DNA from: Paraherbaspirillum soli | Lineage (GTDB): Bacteria > Pseudomonadota > Gammaproteobacteria > Burkholderiales > Burkholderiaceae_D | DNA length: 64,000 nt | NCBI RefSeq assembly: GCF_042654985.1 | Contig: NZ_JBHSMT010000001.1 | Location: 15,870-79,869, forward strand | Reading direction: 5' to 3' | Shown here: in pieces, positions 7,950 to 17,347 of the stretch | Layout: each line of letters opens with the position of its first letter | Numbering within the stretch: position 1 is the stretch's first letter | Program-made: the position numbers and the translations under genes | Notes under the pieces: generated by a model | What the model was told of the DNA's origin: nothing | The model's input: only the letters and a program-made list of their open reading frames with translations | The model's database searches: none

Positions 7950-8106
7950 GCTTGGCGGACTCGCCAAAACTTTGCTCTCGCCTTGTCATCCTCGTCTTGT
8001 AACAGTGCGTTTTCAGGCGAGCGTTTCCGAATCTTCCCTACTATCCTCCTGTTAGCTTCCCGTGCCCCCTGAATCCGCCCCCCAATTCACATCCGAATCC
8101 AGGCCC

Positions 8107-9117
8107 ATGCGCATTACGATACTCGGCGCCGGCGCCTGGGGCACCGCGCTGGCTATCGCACTGGCGCCGCGGCATCGGGTGTTCCTGTGGGGGCGCAATC
8201 CCGACGCAATGGCGGCAGCCGCGGCGCAACGCGAAAACGCGGCTTACTTGCCCGGTTTCGCATTGCCGGACGGTTTGACCGTCAGCGCCGATTTTTCGCA
8301 GGCGATAAGCCATGTGACTGCTGCCGGGGCGGCGGATGACGGCTTGTTGATTGTGGCTTCGTCAGTTGCCGGTCTGCGCTCGCTGGCGCAGCAGCTGCAA
8401 GCCTGCCCGGTGCCCAATATCGTCTGGTTGTGCAAGGGGTTTGAACAGGAAACCAGCCTGTTGCCGCATCAAATCGTGCGTCAAGTGCTGGGCGATGCGA
8501 TCCCCGCAGGCGCGCTGTCCGGCCCGTCTTTTGCGCAGGAGGTCGCACGTGGGTTGCCATGCGCGCTGGCTGTCGCTTCCGACCATCCGGGCCTGAGTGA
8601 ACGGGTAGTGGCGGCGGTCCACGGCGGCAATATCCGGGTTTACTCCACCGACGATCTGGTCGGGGTGGAAGTCGGCGGCGCTGTCAAGAATATCCTGGCG
8701 ATTGCCACTGGCGTCGCCGATGGTTTGGGGCTGGGGCTGAATGCGCGCGCCGCCTTGATCACGCGCGGCTTGGCGGAAATTACCCGGCTTGGGATTGCGC
8801 TCGGCGGCCGCAGCGAGACTTTCATGGGCCTGTCCGGCGTTGGCGACTTGATTTTGACCTGCACCGGCGATCTGTCGCGCAATCGCAAAGTCGGTCTGGG
8901 ACTGGCGCAAGGCAAAAAGTTGGACACCATCGTGGCCGAACTCGGTCATGTCGCCGAAGGCGTGCGTTGCGCCGCCGCGGTGCGCACCCTGGCCAGGCAG
9001 CGCGGAGTCGATATGCCGATTACCAATGCGGTAGCTGGCGTGCTGTTCGACGGCGATTCGCTGCACGCCGTGGTTGAACTTTTGCTATCGCGTAATCCGC
9101 GCGAAGAAGCCGCCTGA
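8107..9117 (+). CDS. gpsA: Glycerol-3-phosphate dehydrogenase [NAD(P)+]
   Basis: The 336-residue cytosolic enzyme reduces dihydroxyacetone phosphate to sn-glycerol 3-phosphate, the backbone of phospholipids. It begins MRITILGAGAWGTALA, a Rossmann dinucleotide-binding loop. It also has GPSFAQEVARGLP, the catalytic lysine in VEVGGAVKNILAIATG, and GLSGVGDLILTCTGDLSRNRKVG, all hallmark GpsA segments. Length fits (E. coli 339). I chose the ATG at 8107; an upstream in-frame GTG at 8062 would add 15 residues with no family match. It is downstream of secB, as in many betaproteobacteria, and precedes the secretion operon. Confidence 0.97.
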   Translation: MRITILGAGAWGTALAIALAPRHRVFLWGRNPDAMAAAAAQRENAAYLPGFALPDGLTVSADFSQAISHVTAAGAADDGLLIVASSVAGLRSLAQQLQACPVPNIVWLCKGFEQETSLLPHQIVRQVLGDAIPAGALSGPSFAQEVARGLPCALAVASDHPGLSERVVAAVHGGNIRVYSTDDLVGVEVGGAVKNILAIATGVADGLGLGLNARAALITRGLAEITRLGIALGGRSETFMGLSGVGDLILTCTGDLSRNRKVGLGLAQGKKLDTIVAELGHVAEGVRCAAAVRTLARQRGVDMPITNAVAGVLFDGDSLHAVVELLLSRNPREEAA

Positions 9118-9266
9118 AACCCACTTTTGCTCAAATCTTGCGCAAATTCCCACTTATAGAAGTTTATATAGCGATGCAATGTCGTTAAATGTGTTAACAA
9201 GTAGTATTATTTCCGCGTGTCAATTTATTGGCAAAAGCCAAGCAGCCTAAATTCAGCGTTTTCTCA

Positions 9267-9295
9267 GTTATGAGCGATCGTATGCGGCATATAAT
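9267..9295 (+). promoter_or_regulatory. Candidate promoter of the type II secretion operon
   Basis: TATAAT at 9290-9295 is a perfect -10 box 43 bases before the gspG start. A weak -35 (TTATGA at 9268-9273) lies 16 bases upstream. The 220-base gap between gpsA and gspG is AT-rich and holds no other clear element. Confidence 0.45.
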
Positions 9296-9337
9296 CGTTT
9301 TTTACACATAACAGTGGCTTTTTCGACAAGGAAATAC

Positions 9338-9802
9338 ATGCATACTTTAATGTTCCCATCCGCACGCCGTCGTTTTTCGACTGCCGTGCAACGCGGCTTT
9401 ACGCTGATTGAAATCATGGTGGTAGTGGTGATTATGGGGATCCTGGCAGCACTGGTTGTGCCCAAGCTGATGGGGCGTACCGACGATGCGCGGATCATGG
9501 CCGCGCGCCAGGACATCGCCACCATCATGCAGTCGTTGAAGCTCTACAAGCTCGACAATCAACGCTACCCGACCACCGAGCAAGGGCTGCTGGCGCTCAT
9601 TACCAAGCCGACCACCGGCCCCGCAGCCAACGGCTGGAAAAGCGGCGGTTACATCGACAAACTGCCGAAAGACCCGTGGGGCAATCCATATCAATTTCTC
9701 TCGCCTGGCATCAAAGGCGAAATCGATGTGTTTTCATATGGCGCGGACGGGCAGCCCGGCGGTGAAGGCAACGATGCCGATATAGGCTCGTGGGATCTGT
9801 AA
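9338..9802 (+). CDS. gspG: Type II secretion major pseudopilin GspG
   Basis: The 154-residue protein is the main subunit of the periplasmic pseudopilus. The prepilin cleavage site is RG|FTLIEIMVVVVIMGILAALVV with Glu at mature position 5, preceded by a basic leader of about 23 residues. The C-terminal half has the GspG calcium-site region: YPTTEQGL, DPWGNPYQ and FSYGADGQPGGEGNDADIGSW. I chose the ATG at 9338 with AAGGA at 9328-9332. It is the first gene of a gspGHIJKLMN-DEF-C operon. A prepilin peptidase (GspO/PilD) needed to process it is not in the window. Confidence 0.97.
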   Translation: MHTLMFPSARRRFSTAVQRGFTLIEIMVVVVIMGILAALVVPKLMGRTDDARIMAARQDIATIMQSLKLYKLDNQRYPTTEQGLLALITKPTTGPAANGWKSGGYIDKLPKDPWGNPYQFLSPGIKGEIDVFSYGADGQPGGEGNDADIGSWDL

Positions 9803-10308
9803 TGTCCGCGATGGCGGCGCAGCGCAATCTGCGGCAGGCGAATGCGCGCGCGCACGGCTTCACGCTGCTGGAATTGCTGGTGGTGGTGGTGATTGCCGGC
9901 ATCACGCTGGGCGTGGTGTCCTTGAGCGCTTTCCGCAGCGACCATCAGGTGCTGCAAAACGACGCCCAACGGATTGCGCTGTTGCTGCAATTGACGCGCG
10001 ACGAAGCGATCCTGCGCAATCGGCCGACCGCTTTCGAAGCCGATGCCAATAATTATCGTTTCCTGGTGCGCGAAGAAAACGGCTGGCAACCGCTGGCGCA
10101 GGACGACATGCTGCGCGAGCGTGAATTCAAACGCACGCCGATGCACTTGTCGATCAGCCCGGCGCCTATCGATGGCGGACAGTTGAATGTGCTGCGCATC
10201 ACTTTTGGCCGCGAACCGGTCGACAAGCCTTTCGCGCTGACCCTGGCTGCAGGCGATACCAGCGTGGTGATCCGGGCTGACGGCATCGGTCACTTTTCGG
10301 TGGAATAG
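9802..10308 (+). CDS. gspH: Type II secretion minor pseudopilin GspH
   Basis: The 168-residue protein has the prepilin motif HG|FTLLELLVVVVIAGITLGVVSL with Glu5, then a globular periplasmic domain containing AQRIALLLQLTRDEAILRNRP, typical of GspH. The start ATG at 9802 overlaps the last base of the gspG stop, so translation is probably coupled. Its basic leader is about 22 residues. It is expected to sit near the pseudopilus tip with GspI, J and K. Confidence 0.92.
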   Translation: MSAMAAQRNLRQANARAHGFTLLELLVVVVIAGITLGVVSLSAFRSDHQVLQNDAQRIALLLQLTRDEAILRNRPTAFEADANNYRFLVREENGWQPLAQDDMLREREFKRTPMHLSISPAPIDGGQLNVLRITFGREPVDKPFALTLAAGDTSVVIRADGIGHFSVE

Positions 10309-10728
10309 ATGCTTATCCCGTCCACTTCCTTGCCTCGGTCCGGGGCCAACCTCAATGTCAACGTCAGCGCTGCCGGTTTCACCTTGCTGGAAGTGCTGGT
10401 GGCATTGGTGATTGTCGGTACCGCGCTCGGCGCCAGCCTGCGCGCTATCGGCAGCCTGACGCAAAACAGCAATGGCTTGCGGGCGGCGATGATGGCTACC
10501 TGGTCGGCTGAAAACCGCTTGACTCAAATTCGCTTGGCGCACGAATGGCCCGCGGTCGGCGTTCGCTCGTCCAATTGTGTGCAAGGCGAGTTGCAGCTGG
10601 TGTGCGAAGAGCGCGTGTTAGGCACGCCGAATCCGCATTTCCGCCGGGTCGAAGTCTCGGTGTTCGACGCCAGCAATCCGCAGCGGCGCATCGTCAATCT
10701 GGCTCAGGTGGTGCCGAATGCGCCCTAG
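10309..10728 (+). CDS. gspI: Type II secretion minor pseudopilin GspI
   Basis: The 139-residue protein starts directly after the gspH stop. Its leader is unusually long (about 22 residues, MLIPSTSLPRSGANLNVN...). The cleavage motif is AG|FTLLEVLVALVIVGTALGASLRA with Glu5. The domain after it (WSAENRLTQIRLAHEWPAVG, then RRVEVSVFDASNPQRRIVNLAQVV) matches the GspI family, which nucleates the tip complex with GspJ and GspK. The length is slightly above the usual 120-130. Confidence 0.93.
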   Translation: MLIPSTSLPRSGANLNVNVSAAGFTLLEVLVALVIVGTALGASLRAIGSLTQNSNGLRAAMMATWSAENRLTQIRLAHEWPAVGVRSSNCVQGELQLVCEERVLGTPNPHFRRVEVSVFDASNPQRRIVNLAQVVPNAP

Positions 10729-11410
10729 AGCAATCCTGGTTTCCAGCGCCCGTCAACCCAAGCCGGCCGCCGCCCGCGGCTTTACCCTGGTCGAGCTGAT
10801 CATTGCTATCACTATCCTGGCGCTGGTCGCGGTGCTCGGCTGGCGCGGTCTGGACAGCATTGTGCGGGCCCGCGTCGCGCTGACTTCCGAACTGGAACAA
10901 ACGCGCGGCATGCAACTGACGTTTGCGCAGTTGCAAAGCGATTGCGCGCAAATTGCGCCGGACACGCTGATCCCCAAACACGTATCCCTGCTGGCAACCC
11001 AGGACCGGTTGCTGATGGTGCGCCAGGTATTTGCCGAACAACAGCCTACCCGGGTGCAAGTGGTCAGCTACCGCTTGCGCGATGGCGTCTTGACCCGCCG
11101 CGAATCGGCGGCGACGCGCGATTTGCGGACGCTCGATGGGATGTGGCAGGCGGCTCTGAACGACGCCGATAATGACCCTGCGAATACGCCGGCGGTCGTG
11201 CTGCAATCGGATATTGCCAGGATGCGGATGCGCTTGTGGGCAAAAGATCAGCCGGGTTGGCGTCCGACCGGCGTCGATGCCGCAGGCGCGGCCGATGCCG
11301 ATGGCGGTGCCGGCGATACCTCAACCGTATGGACCGGTCTGGAACTGTCCCTGCAGCCGCGCGGACGCGACGGCAGCATGGTGAAAGCATTTTTGCTGGG
11401 GGCGGCATGA
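10718..11410 (+). CDS. gspJ: Type II secretion minor pseudopilin GspJ
   Basis: The 230-residue protein overlaps gspI by 11 bases. It has a 20-residue basic leader and the motif RG|FTLVELIIAITILALVAVLGWRGLD with Glu5. The following LEQTRGMQLTFAQLQSDCAQIAPD segment is typical of GspJ. The C-terminal part holds a small Ala/Gly/Asp-rich loop (about 190-205) and ends MVKAFLLGAA. It forms the tip complex with GspI and GspK. Confidence 0.93.
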   Translation: MRPRAILVSSARQPKPAAARGFTLVELIIAITILALVAVLGWRGLDSIVRARVALTSELEQTRGMQLTFAQLQSDCAQIAPDTLIPKHVSLLATQDRLLMVRQVFAEQQPTRVQVVSYRLRDGVLTRRESAATRDLRTLDGMWQAALNDADNDPANTPAVVLQSDIARMRMRLWAKDQPGWRPTGVDAAGAADADGGAGDTSTVWTGLELSLQPRGRDGSMVKAFLLGAA

Positions 11411-12351
11411 GAACGCCGGCCCCGATCCGATCCAGGCAGCGTGGCGTCGCGGTGGTCACCGCACTGCTGCTGACCACCCTGGCGGTGACGATCGTGGCCA
11501 GTTTGTTCTGGCAACAGCAGGTGCAAGTGCGCTCGATCGAGAATCAGCGGCTGCAATTGCAAAAGGAATGGATCTTGCGTGGCGCTCTGGATTGGGCCAG
11601 CTTGATCCTGCGCACCCACAATCAACAATCGAATATCGATCATTTGAGGGAGGCGTGGGCAGCGCCGCTGGCGGAAACCCGGCTCGATCAATATATGGAG
11701 GAGGGACAGGCCTCCAACGATGCCGGCGACGCCATTCTGTCTGGTAATATTGTCGACGCGCAATCACGCTACAACTTGAGCAACCTGAGTACCCAGGGTG
11801 TGCAAAATCCGCTTGAAGTGGCCGCTTTCAAGCGCCTGCTGATCAACTTGCGTTTGCCGCCGACCTTGGCTAAAACCGTGGCCGATGCCGTGGCTGCCGC
11901 GCAACCGTCGAAGACTGGCCCGGGTAACGGCCAATTGACGATGTTGCAGGCCGAGGATTTGCTGGCGCTGCCAGGCGTGACGCCGGCCATGGTGCGCCAA
12001 TTGAAGGACTTTGTGGTGGTGCTGCCGGTTGCGACCCCTGTCAATGTGAATACTGCGCCGGCGGAAGTGCTGGCGGCGCGTTTCGAGTCGCTGACCATGG
12101 CCGAGGCGGCGACGCTGGTCGGCAGTCGCTGGACGGCGCCTTTTCAGGATTCGGCGAACTTGGCGGCGCGCATGACGCAGCTGTTTAACAAGTCATTCCC
12201 GGAGGCAAGCGATCAGAACAAGGTGTCGCTTTCCACCAAATATTTTTTAGTTAACGGCAAGATCCGCATGGGCCGCGCAGCACTCGATTCCGTGTCCTTG
12301 ATCAATCGTGATGAGCGTCGTACCACAGTCATTTGGATTAGAGAGCAATAG
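11407..12351 (+). CDS. gspK: Type II secretion minor pseudopilin GspK
   Basis: The 314-residue protein is the large tip pseudopilin. The N terminus reads RQRG|VAVVTALLLTTLAVTIVASLFWQQQ; it lacks Glu at mature position 5, which is the normal state for GspK. The large periplasmic region contains WILRGALDWASLILR, SRYNLSNL and the helix-hairpin-helix-like VNVNTAPAEVLAA segment typical of the family. I chose the ATG at 11407, overlapping the last codons of gspJ. The frame is open further upstream but has no prepilin leader there. Confidence 0.95.
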   Translation: MRTPAPIRSRQRGVAVVTALLLTTLAVTIVASLFWQQQVQVRSIENQRLQLQKEWILRGALDWASLILRTHNQQSNIDHLREAWAAPLAETRLDQYMEEGQASNDAGDAILSGNIVDAQSRYNLSNLSTQGVQNPLEVAAFKRLLINLRLPPTLAKTVADAVAAAQPSKTGPGNGQLTMLQAEDLLALPGVTPAMVRQLKDFVVVLPVATPVNVNTAPAEVLAARFESLTMAEAATLVGSRWTAPFQDSANLAARMTQLFNKSFPEASDQNKVSLSTKYFLVNGKIRMGRAALDSVSLINRDERRTTVIWIREQ

Positions 12352-12369
12352 AAAAATGGGCGAGACGTT

Positions 12370-13680
12370 TTGACTACATTATTTATCCGACTGCCTTCCC
12401 GGGCCACGCTTGATAGCGCGGCCGCAGTGACGATGCCGGCATGCCTGTTCGCGCTGGTGGGCGAGCAAGGCAAGATCGAACGCCAGGGCTGCGAACCGCT
12501 GTCGAGCCTGGCCGCACTGATTGCCGGAGCCGGACGGGTGGTGCTGATCCTGGCCGCCGCCGATGTGAGCTTGCTGCGGCTGCCGGTGCCGCCATTGTCG
12601 GCCGCCAAACTGAAAGCGGCCTTGCCCAACCTGGTGGAAGAGCAACTGCTCTCCGATCCGCTCGATTGCGTGATCGTCGCCGGTCGGCGCGTAAGCGGCT
12701 CTGCTGCCAAAAACGAGGCCACCGATAATTTACGCCTGATCGCAGTGGTGCAGCGCGATTGGCTGGAGCTGCTGGTCAAGACGCTATTGACGCTGGGAGC
12801 GCGCAATTTGCAGGCCTTGCCGGCGCAGTTGTGCCTGCCCTGGCGCGACGACGTGGCCGTGGCCGCGGTCAGCGATCACGAGGGCGATATCAATGTCGCC
12901 GTTCGCCTGTCCGGCTATCTGGGGATAGGCTGGTCGGTATATGGCGCTTCGGCCGAGGCCACCGCACAGGAAATCGTCGACGGCCTCGCTGCCATCGTGC
13001 CGCAGCAAGCGATCACGCTGTACGTGCCTGCGGCCAGCCAGACCTACTATCAGGAACTGGACCCCGCGCAGCTGAGCGCCGCACAGCTGACAATAATGGC
13101 CGACGACTGGTCGCAGTGGGTGAGCGGGGCGCAGGAAGCGAGCCGTACCCTTGGTATCGATTTGATGAGCGGACTGACCGCCAGCGCGGCCGGCACCGAG
13201 TTCAGCTGGCGCCGCTGGCGCTGGCCGCTAGCGCTGGCTGCGGCCTTGTTGTGCGTGAACGTCTTTAGCCTGAATTACGACTGGTGGCGCTTGCGTCATG
13301 AGAGCAATGCCCTGCGCGCGGACATGCAAAAAACCTATCGCGCCGCGTATCCGAAGGAGACCGTCGTGGTCGATCCGATCGCCCAGATGAAGCAAAAAAT
13401 CGCGCTTGCCGAACGCGAGAACGGCCAGGTCGCGGCAGACGATTTTATTGCGCTGGCCGCCCATTTTGGCGAGGCGCTGGCGACGCTGCCGCAGGTACAG
13501 ACGTCTGAGAAAGGGATCATCGCGGGGTTGGAATACCGCGACCACCATTTGCTGGTGCGTCTGAAAAATGCAGCCGATGCGAATACCTTCAGCGCCCAGA
13601 TCAAACCCGCCTTGGAAGCCAGTGGCTTAACCCTGACCCAGCCCACCGCCGGCGTATGGCAAATCGGGAGTCGCAAGTGA
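12370..13680 (+). CDS. gspL: Type II secretion inner-membrane protein GspL
   Basis: The 436-residue bitopic protein has a cytoplasmic actin-like domain (about 1-270) that recruits the ATPase GspE, one membrane segment (about 278-297, WPLALAAALLCVNVFSLNY), and a periplasmic ferredoxin-like domain. The most plausible start is a TTG at 12370, 18 bases after the gspK stop; no in-frame ATG precedes the conserved N-terminal strand TTLFIRLP. It partners with GspM. Its last codons overlap the gspM start. Confidence 0.93.
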   Translation: MTTLFIRLPSRATLDSAAAVTMPACLFALVGEQGKIERQGCEPLSSLAALIAGAGRVVLILAAADVSLLRLPVPPLSAAKLKAALPNLVEEQLLSDPLDCVIVAGRRVSGSAAKNEATDNLRLIAVVQRDWLELLVKTLLTLGARNLQALPAQLCLPWRDDVAVAAVSDHEGDINVAVRLSGYLGIGWSVYGASAEATAQEIVDGLAAIVPQQAITLYVPAASQTYYQELDPAQLSAAQLTIMADDWSQWVSGAQEASRTLGIDLMSGLTASAAGTEFSWRRWRWPLALAAALLCVNVFSLNYDWWRLRHESNALRADMQKTYRAAYPKETVVVDPIAQMKQKIALAERENGQVAADDFIALAAHFGEALATLPQVQTSEKGIIAGLEYRDHHLLVRLKNAADANTFSAQIKPALEASGLTLTQPTAGVWQIGSRK

Positions 13681-14204
13681 TGCCAGCATTTAACGGACTA
13701 CTTCAAGCCAGGGACAAAGCCCTGGCGCCATTGACGGCCATGTGGGCCCAGCGCAACCAGCGTGAACGCACGCTGTTGGGCGCGGGCGCGGGATTTGTTC
13801 TGCTGGCTCTGATCTACCTGCTATTGATCGATCCGGCGCTGAGCGGCCGTTTGCGTTTGCAAAAAAGCTTGCCGGGTTTGCGTCAGCAAGCGGTTGAGTT
13901 GCAAGCCTTGCAAGCCAAGGCCGCGACTTTGACCGAGCCGCAGGAGCGGCCGGTACCGGTGTTCAGCAAAGAGACGATAGAAACCGCGTTAAAGGGCAAG
14001 GGCCTGAATCCGAAAAGCGTGCTGTTGAGCGGCGATATCGCCAAGGTTGAACTGGCCGGCGTCGCGTTCGCCGGCTTGCTCGACTGGCTGGACGATGCGC
14101 AGAAGAGCGCGCACTGGCAACTGGTGGATGCCAATATCAGCGCGCAGGATCAAGCCGGTGTGGTGAATGCAAGTTTGACCTTGTCGCAGCAAAAGCATGA
14201 GTAG
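13680..14204 (+). CDS. gspM: Type II secretion protein GspM
   Basis: The 174-residue bitopic protein has a short cytoplasmic start, then one membrane segment (about 33-51, LLGAGAGFVLLALIYLLLI), then a periplasmic domain. RNQRERTLLGAG just before the membrane span is the typical GspM W/R-x-R-E-R-x-L-L motif. The ATG at 13680 shares its A with the gspL stop, so the pair is translationally coupled. It stabilises GspL in the inner-membrane platform. Confidence 0.93.
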   Translation: MPAFNGLLQARDKALAPLTAMWAQRNQRERTLLGAGAGFVLLALIYLLLIDPALSGRLRLQKSLPGLRQQAVELQALQAKAATLTEPQERPVPVFSKETIETALKGKGLNPKSVLLSGDIAKVELAGVAFAGLLDWLDDAQKSAHWQLVDANISAQDQAGVVNASLTLSQQKHE

Positions 14205-14273
14205 CACCTGGTTTTCCGATCGCGCGCTGAATGTCCGTCATGCCCTCATCCAAACCCAGGCGGCAAGCGTTTG

Positions 14274-15059
14274 ATGCGGACGTTAGCAATCTGGGCCGCG
14301 TGGAGTGGTGCAGCGGTCCTGAGCGCGCTGATCACGGTATTGGCTTTTCTTCCTGCGGCATGGTTGGTGCCGCTGCTGGAAAGCAAAACCGCCGGCCGCA
14401 TCACGCTGGGCGACGCCCAAGGTTCGATATGGCAAGGTTCTGCCTTTATCGGCGCGGCACCGAGCGGCAAGGATGCCGTGATGGCGCTGCTGCCGGGACG
14501 CTTTGCCTGGCGCATATCGCCGCTGGTGTTGGTTGGACGGGTGGCGGCGACCCTGGAAAATCCAAGCGTGCTGTCGCAGCCGGTCAGTATTAGCGGCAGC
14601 TGGAGCGCCTGGAGCATCACTCCCGCGAGTCTGCGCTTGCCGGCGGAACGGTTGGCTGGTTTGGGCGCGCCGTTGAATACGCTGAAACCCTCGGGGCAGA
14701 TGCTGCTGACCTGGCAACAGTTGCAATTGGCGCGTCAAGCCGATGGCGTCGATCTGCGCGGCGGCATGACCTTGGATATGACGGCCATGGCATCGCGCTT
14801 GTCGCCGGTCAATCCGCTGGGCAGTTATCGGATGCGCCTGGATTGGCAGGGACGGCGGGCGACACTGACGCTGGAGACATTAAGCGGAGCCATGCTGCTG
14901 AACGGCAGCGGCAATTTGCAGAATGGGCATTTACAGTTTTCGGGGACCGCGCAAGCGGCAGAAGGACAGGAAGAAAAGTTGGCAACCTTACTGAGCTTGC
15001 TGGGCCAACGTCGTCAGATTAACGGCAAAAATGTGATCGGATTAGAGTTTAAATCATGA
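14274..15059 (+). CDS. gspN: Type II secretion protein GspN
   Basis: The 261-residue protein has one N-terminal membrane segment (about 4-28) and a beta-rich periplasmic part. It begins with the family segment GRITLGDAQGSIWQGSA and includes SPLVLVGRV and SGSWSAWSI. GspN is found in only some secretion systems and its role is not well defined. I chose the ATG at 14274; the TTG just before it is in frame but unneeded. The 69-base gap after gspM has no feature. The last bases overlap the gspD start. Confidence 0.88.
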   Translation: MRTLAIWAAWSGAAVLSALITVLAFLPAAWLVPLLESKTAGRITLGDAQGSIWQGSAFIGAAPSGKDAVMALLPGRFAWRISPLVLVGRVAATLENPSVLSQPVSISGSWSAWSITPASLRLPAERLAGLGAPLNTLKPSGQMLLTWQQLQLARQADGVDLRGGMTLDMTAMASRLSPVNPLGSYRMRLDWQGRRATLTLETLSGAMLLNGSGNLQNGHLQFSGTAQAAEGQEEKLATLLSLLGQRRQINGKNVIGLEFKS

Positions 15060-17347
15060 AAAATAAATTGCACCTCGCACCATTCCCAGCATTGGACGCA
15101 CGCACTTGGCGGACCACCGGCGCCGTCGCACTCTGTTTGCTGGCTGCCGGCGCACCGGTGATGCCGGCCGCTGCGTCGATAGTGACCCTGGCGACAGCAC
15201 AAGCAGGTTCAGGTTCGGCCCCGGAGCTGGCCAACGGTCAGGCGATAATGAATTTTGTCGGCGCCGATATCGAATCGGTGATCAAGGCGGTCGGCCAGTA
15301 CACCAACACCACGTTCATCATTGATCCGCGCGTCAAGGGCACGATCACCCTGGTGTCGGAAAAGGCGTTGAGCAAAACCCAGGCCTTCGATTTGCTGGCC
15401 TCGACCTTGCGCCTGCAAGGTTATGCGGTGGTGCGCAGCGAGGGCTTCGTCAAGGTTGTGCCTGAAGCCGACGCCAAATTGCAGTTGGGGCCGACCAAGG
15501 CATCCAGCGCACGGGGCGATCAAATTGCGACGCAAATCTTTTCGCTGAATTATGAGTCGGCAACCAACATCCTGCCGGTGCTGCGGCCGCTGATTTCGCC
15601 TAACAATACGATCAATGCCAACCCCGGCAACAATACGCTGGTCATCACCGATTACGCCGAAAACCTGCAACGCCTCGGAAAAATGATCGCGGCGCTCGAC
15701 GTGCCGGCCATCAGCGATCTGGACGTGATACCGATCCGGCATGCGGTGGCTAGCGATATCGCCGTGATGGCTAGCAAATTGCTGGACCCCAGTGGCGCCC
15801 CGCAGGGTGCCGGCGATAGCGCGCGCATCGTTATCCTGGCCGACTCCAGAACCAATTCCGTGATTGTCCGCGCGCCTTCCGCCGGCCGCGCCAATCTCGC
15901 CAAGTCGCTGATTGCCAAGCTCGATCAGCCGACCGCCCAGGTTGGCAACGTGCATGTGGTTTACCTGAAAAATGCGGATGCCGGCAAACTGGCGAAGACC
16001 TTGCGTTCGATCGTGTCGTTCGATACCTCATCGCCGACCCCTAGCTCCTCGCCTAGCAGCTCTGCTTCCGGCAGCAGCTCGGGCGGCATGCTGCAAAGCT
16101 CGGCCGCCAGCACGTCCGGTACAAGTACGCCATCATCATTGGCGTCGTCGTCGAGCTCGACCTATTCAGGCGGCTCGTCGTCGTCCTCGGGCGGCGGCGC
16201 GGCCGGCTTCATCCAGGCCGACGAAACCACCAATACGTTGATCATCACCGCCAGCGAGCCGGTCTACCGCAACATACGCGGGGTCATCGACCAGCTCGAT
16301 ACCCGGCGCGCGCAGGTCTATGTCGAAGCGCTGATCGTCGAGGTGACGGACAAGGCGGCGAGCGAGATCGGGGTGCAGTGGCTGGCCTTGAGCGGCGACA
16401 AAAACAGCAACTACCGGGTAGGTGGCGGCACCGGTTTTGCCGGCACGGATTCCGGCATCAAAGGCGGTAATCTGTTCGGTGCGGCGGCTGGTTTGGCCGC
16501 TACCACGCCAAGCGTGCCCACGTTTAACAACGGTCTTCAAATCGGCGTATTTCGCCAGATCGCAGGCAAAATCGGCCTGGGCGCGTTGGCCAGTGCGTTG
16601 AACAGCACCAGCGGCGGCAACGTGCTGTCGATGCCTAATCTGCTGACATTGGACAATGAGGAAGCCAAAATCGTCGTCGGTCAGAACGTGCCGTTTGTCA
16701 CTGGTTCGTATGCGAACACAGGCGGCACGGGGCAGCCTAACCCGTTTACCACCATCGACCGCAAGGATGTCGGCATTGCGTTGAAGGTAAAGCCGCATGT
16801 TTCGGAGGGCGGTACCGTGCGTCTGGAGATTTCGCAGGAAGTATCGAGTATCGACAACAGTGTCGCCACCAGCAGTAACGGGCCGACCACCAACAAGCGT
16901 TCGCTGGATACCAATGTGGTGGTGGACGACGGCGAGCTGATCGTATTGGGCGGACTGATCGGCGATACCAAGAACAACGGCATCCAGAAAGTGCCGCTGC
17001 TGGGCGATATCCCGATTATTGGCAATTTCTTCAAATATCAGGCCGGTTCCCGCACCAAGACCAATCTGATGATATTCCTGCGTCCGACCGTGATTCGCAG
17101 CAAGGAGCAGAGTGGGATCGTCGTCGCCGACCGCTACGATTACATGCGCAAGGCGCAAATCAGCGTCGAGCCGGACAAGAGCATCCTGACCGACTTCGGC
17201 TCGGCGGTGACGCGCAGTCTGGAAGATGGCGGTCCGTTCATGGATCTGCGCTCGAAACAGCCAGGTGCGCCAGGCGTGTCAGTGCCGGAACAAGTGCCGC
17301 CGGCGTCCGTGCCTGCGCCAGGGTTCCAAAACGATAAACCGCAATGA
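15056..17347 (+). CDS. gspD: Type II secretion outer-membrane secretin GspD
   Basis: The 763-residue protein forms the multimeric outer-membrane channel. It has a signal peptide (about 1-41), an N0 domain (about 60-135, NFVGADIESVIKAVGQYTNTTFIIDPRVKG), N1-N3 modules (about 150-420) and the secretin core (about 420-700) with VPLLGDIPIIGNFFKYQ and RTKTNLMIFLRPTVI. An insertion of about 65 residues, almost all Ser, Gly, Ala and Thr, sits inside the N3 module (about 323-390). The C terminus is Pro-rich. ATG overlaps the gspN stop. No pilotin gene is visible nearby. Confidence 0.97.
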   Translation: MKNKLHLAPFPALDARTWRTTGAVALCLLAAGAPVMPAAASIVTLATAQAGSGSAPELANGQAIMNFVGADIESVIKAVGQYTNTTFIIDPRVKGTITLVSEKALSKTQAFDLLASTLRLQGYAVVRSEGFVKVVPEADAKLQLGPTKASSARGDQIATQIFSLNYESATNILPVLRPLISPNNTINANPGNNTLVITDYAENLQRLGKMIAALDVPAISDLDVIPIRHAVASDIAVMASKLLDPSGAPQGAGDSARIVILADSRTNSVIVRAPSAGRANLAKSLIAKLDQPTAQVGNVHVVYLKNADAGKLAKTLRSIVSFDTSSPTPSSSPSSSASGSSSGGMLQSSAASTSGTSTPSSLASSSSSTYSGGSSSSSGGGAAGFIQADETTNTLIITASEPVYRNIRGVIDQLDTRRAQVYVEALIVEVTDKAASEIGVQWLALSGDKNSNYRVGGGTGFAGTDSGIKGGNLFGAAAGLAATTPSVPTFNNGLQIGVFRQIAGKIGLGALASALNSTSGGNVLSMPNLLTLDNEEAKIVVGQNVPFVTGSYANTGGTGQPNPFTTIDRKDVGIALKVKPHVSEGGTVRLEISQEVSSIDNSVATSSNGPTTNKRSLDTNVVVDDGELIVLGGLIGDTKNNGIQKVPLLGDIPIIGNFFKYQAGSRTKTNLMIFLRPTVIRSKEQSGIVVADRYDYMRKAQISVEPDKSILTDFGSAVTRSLEDGGPFMDLRSKQPGAPGVSVPEQVPPASVPAPGFQNDKPQ

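Noticed and set aside
16166..17158. A 330-residue minus-strand frame opposite gspD
   Set aside because: Antisense to the conserved secretin core, with shadow-like composition and no ribosome binding site or family motif.
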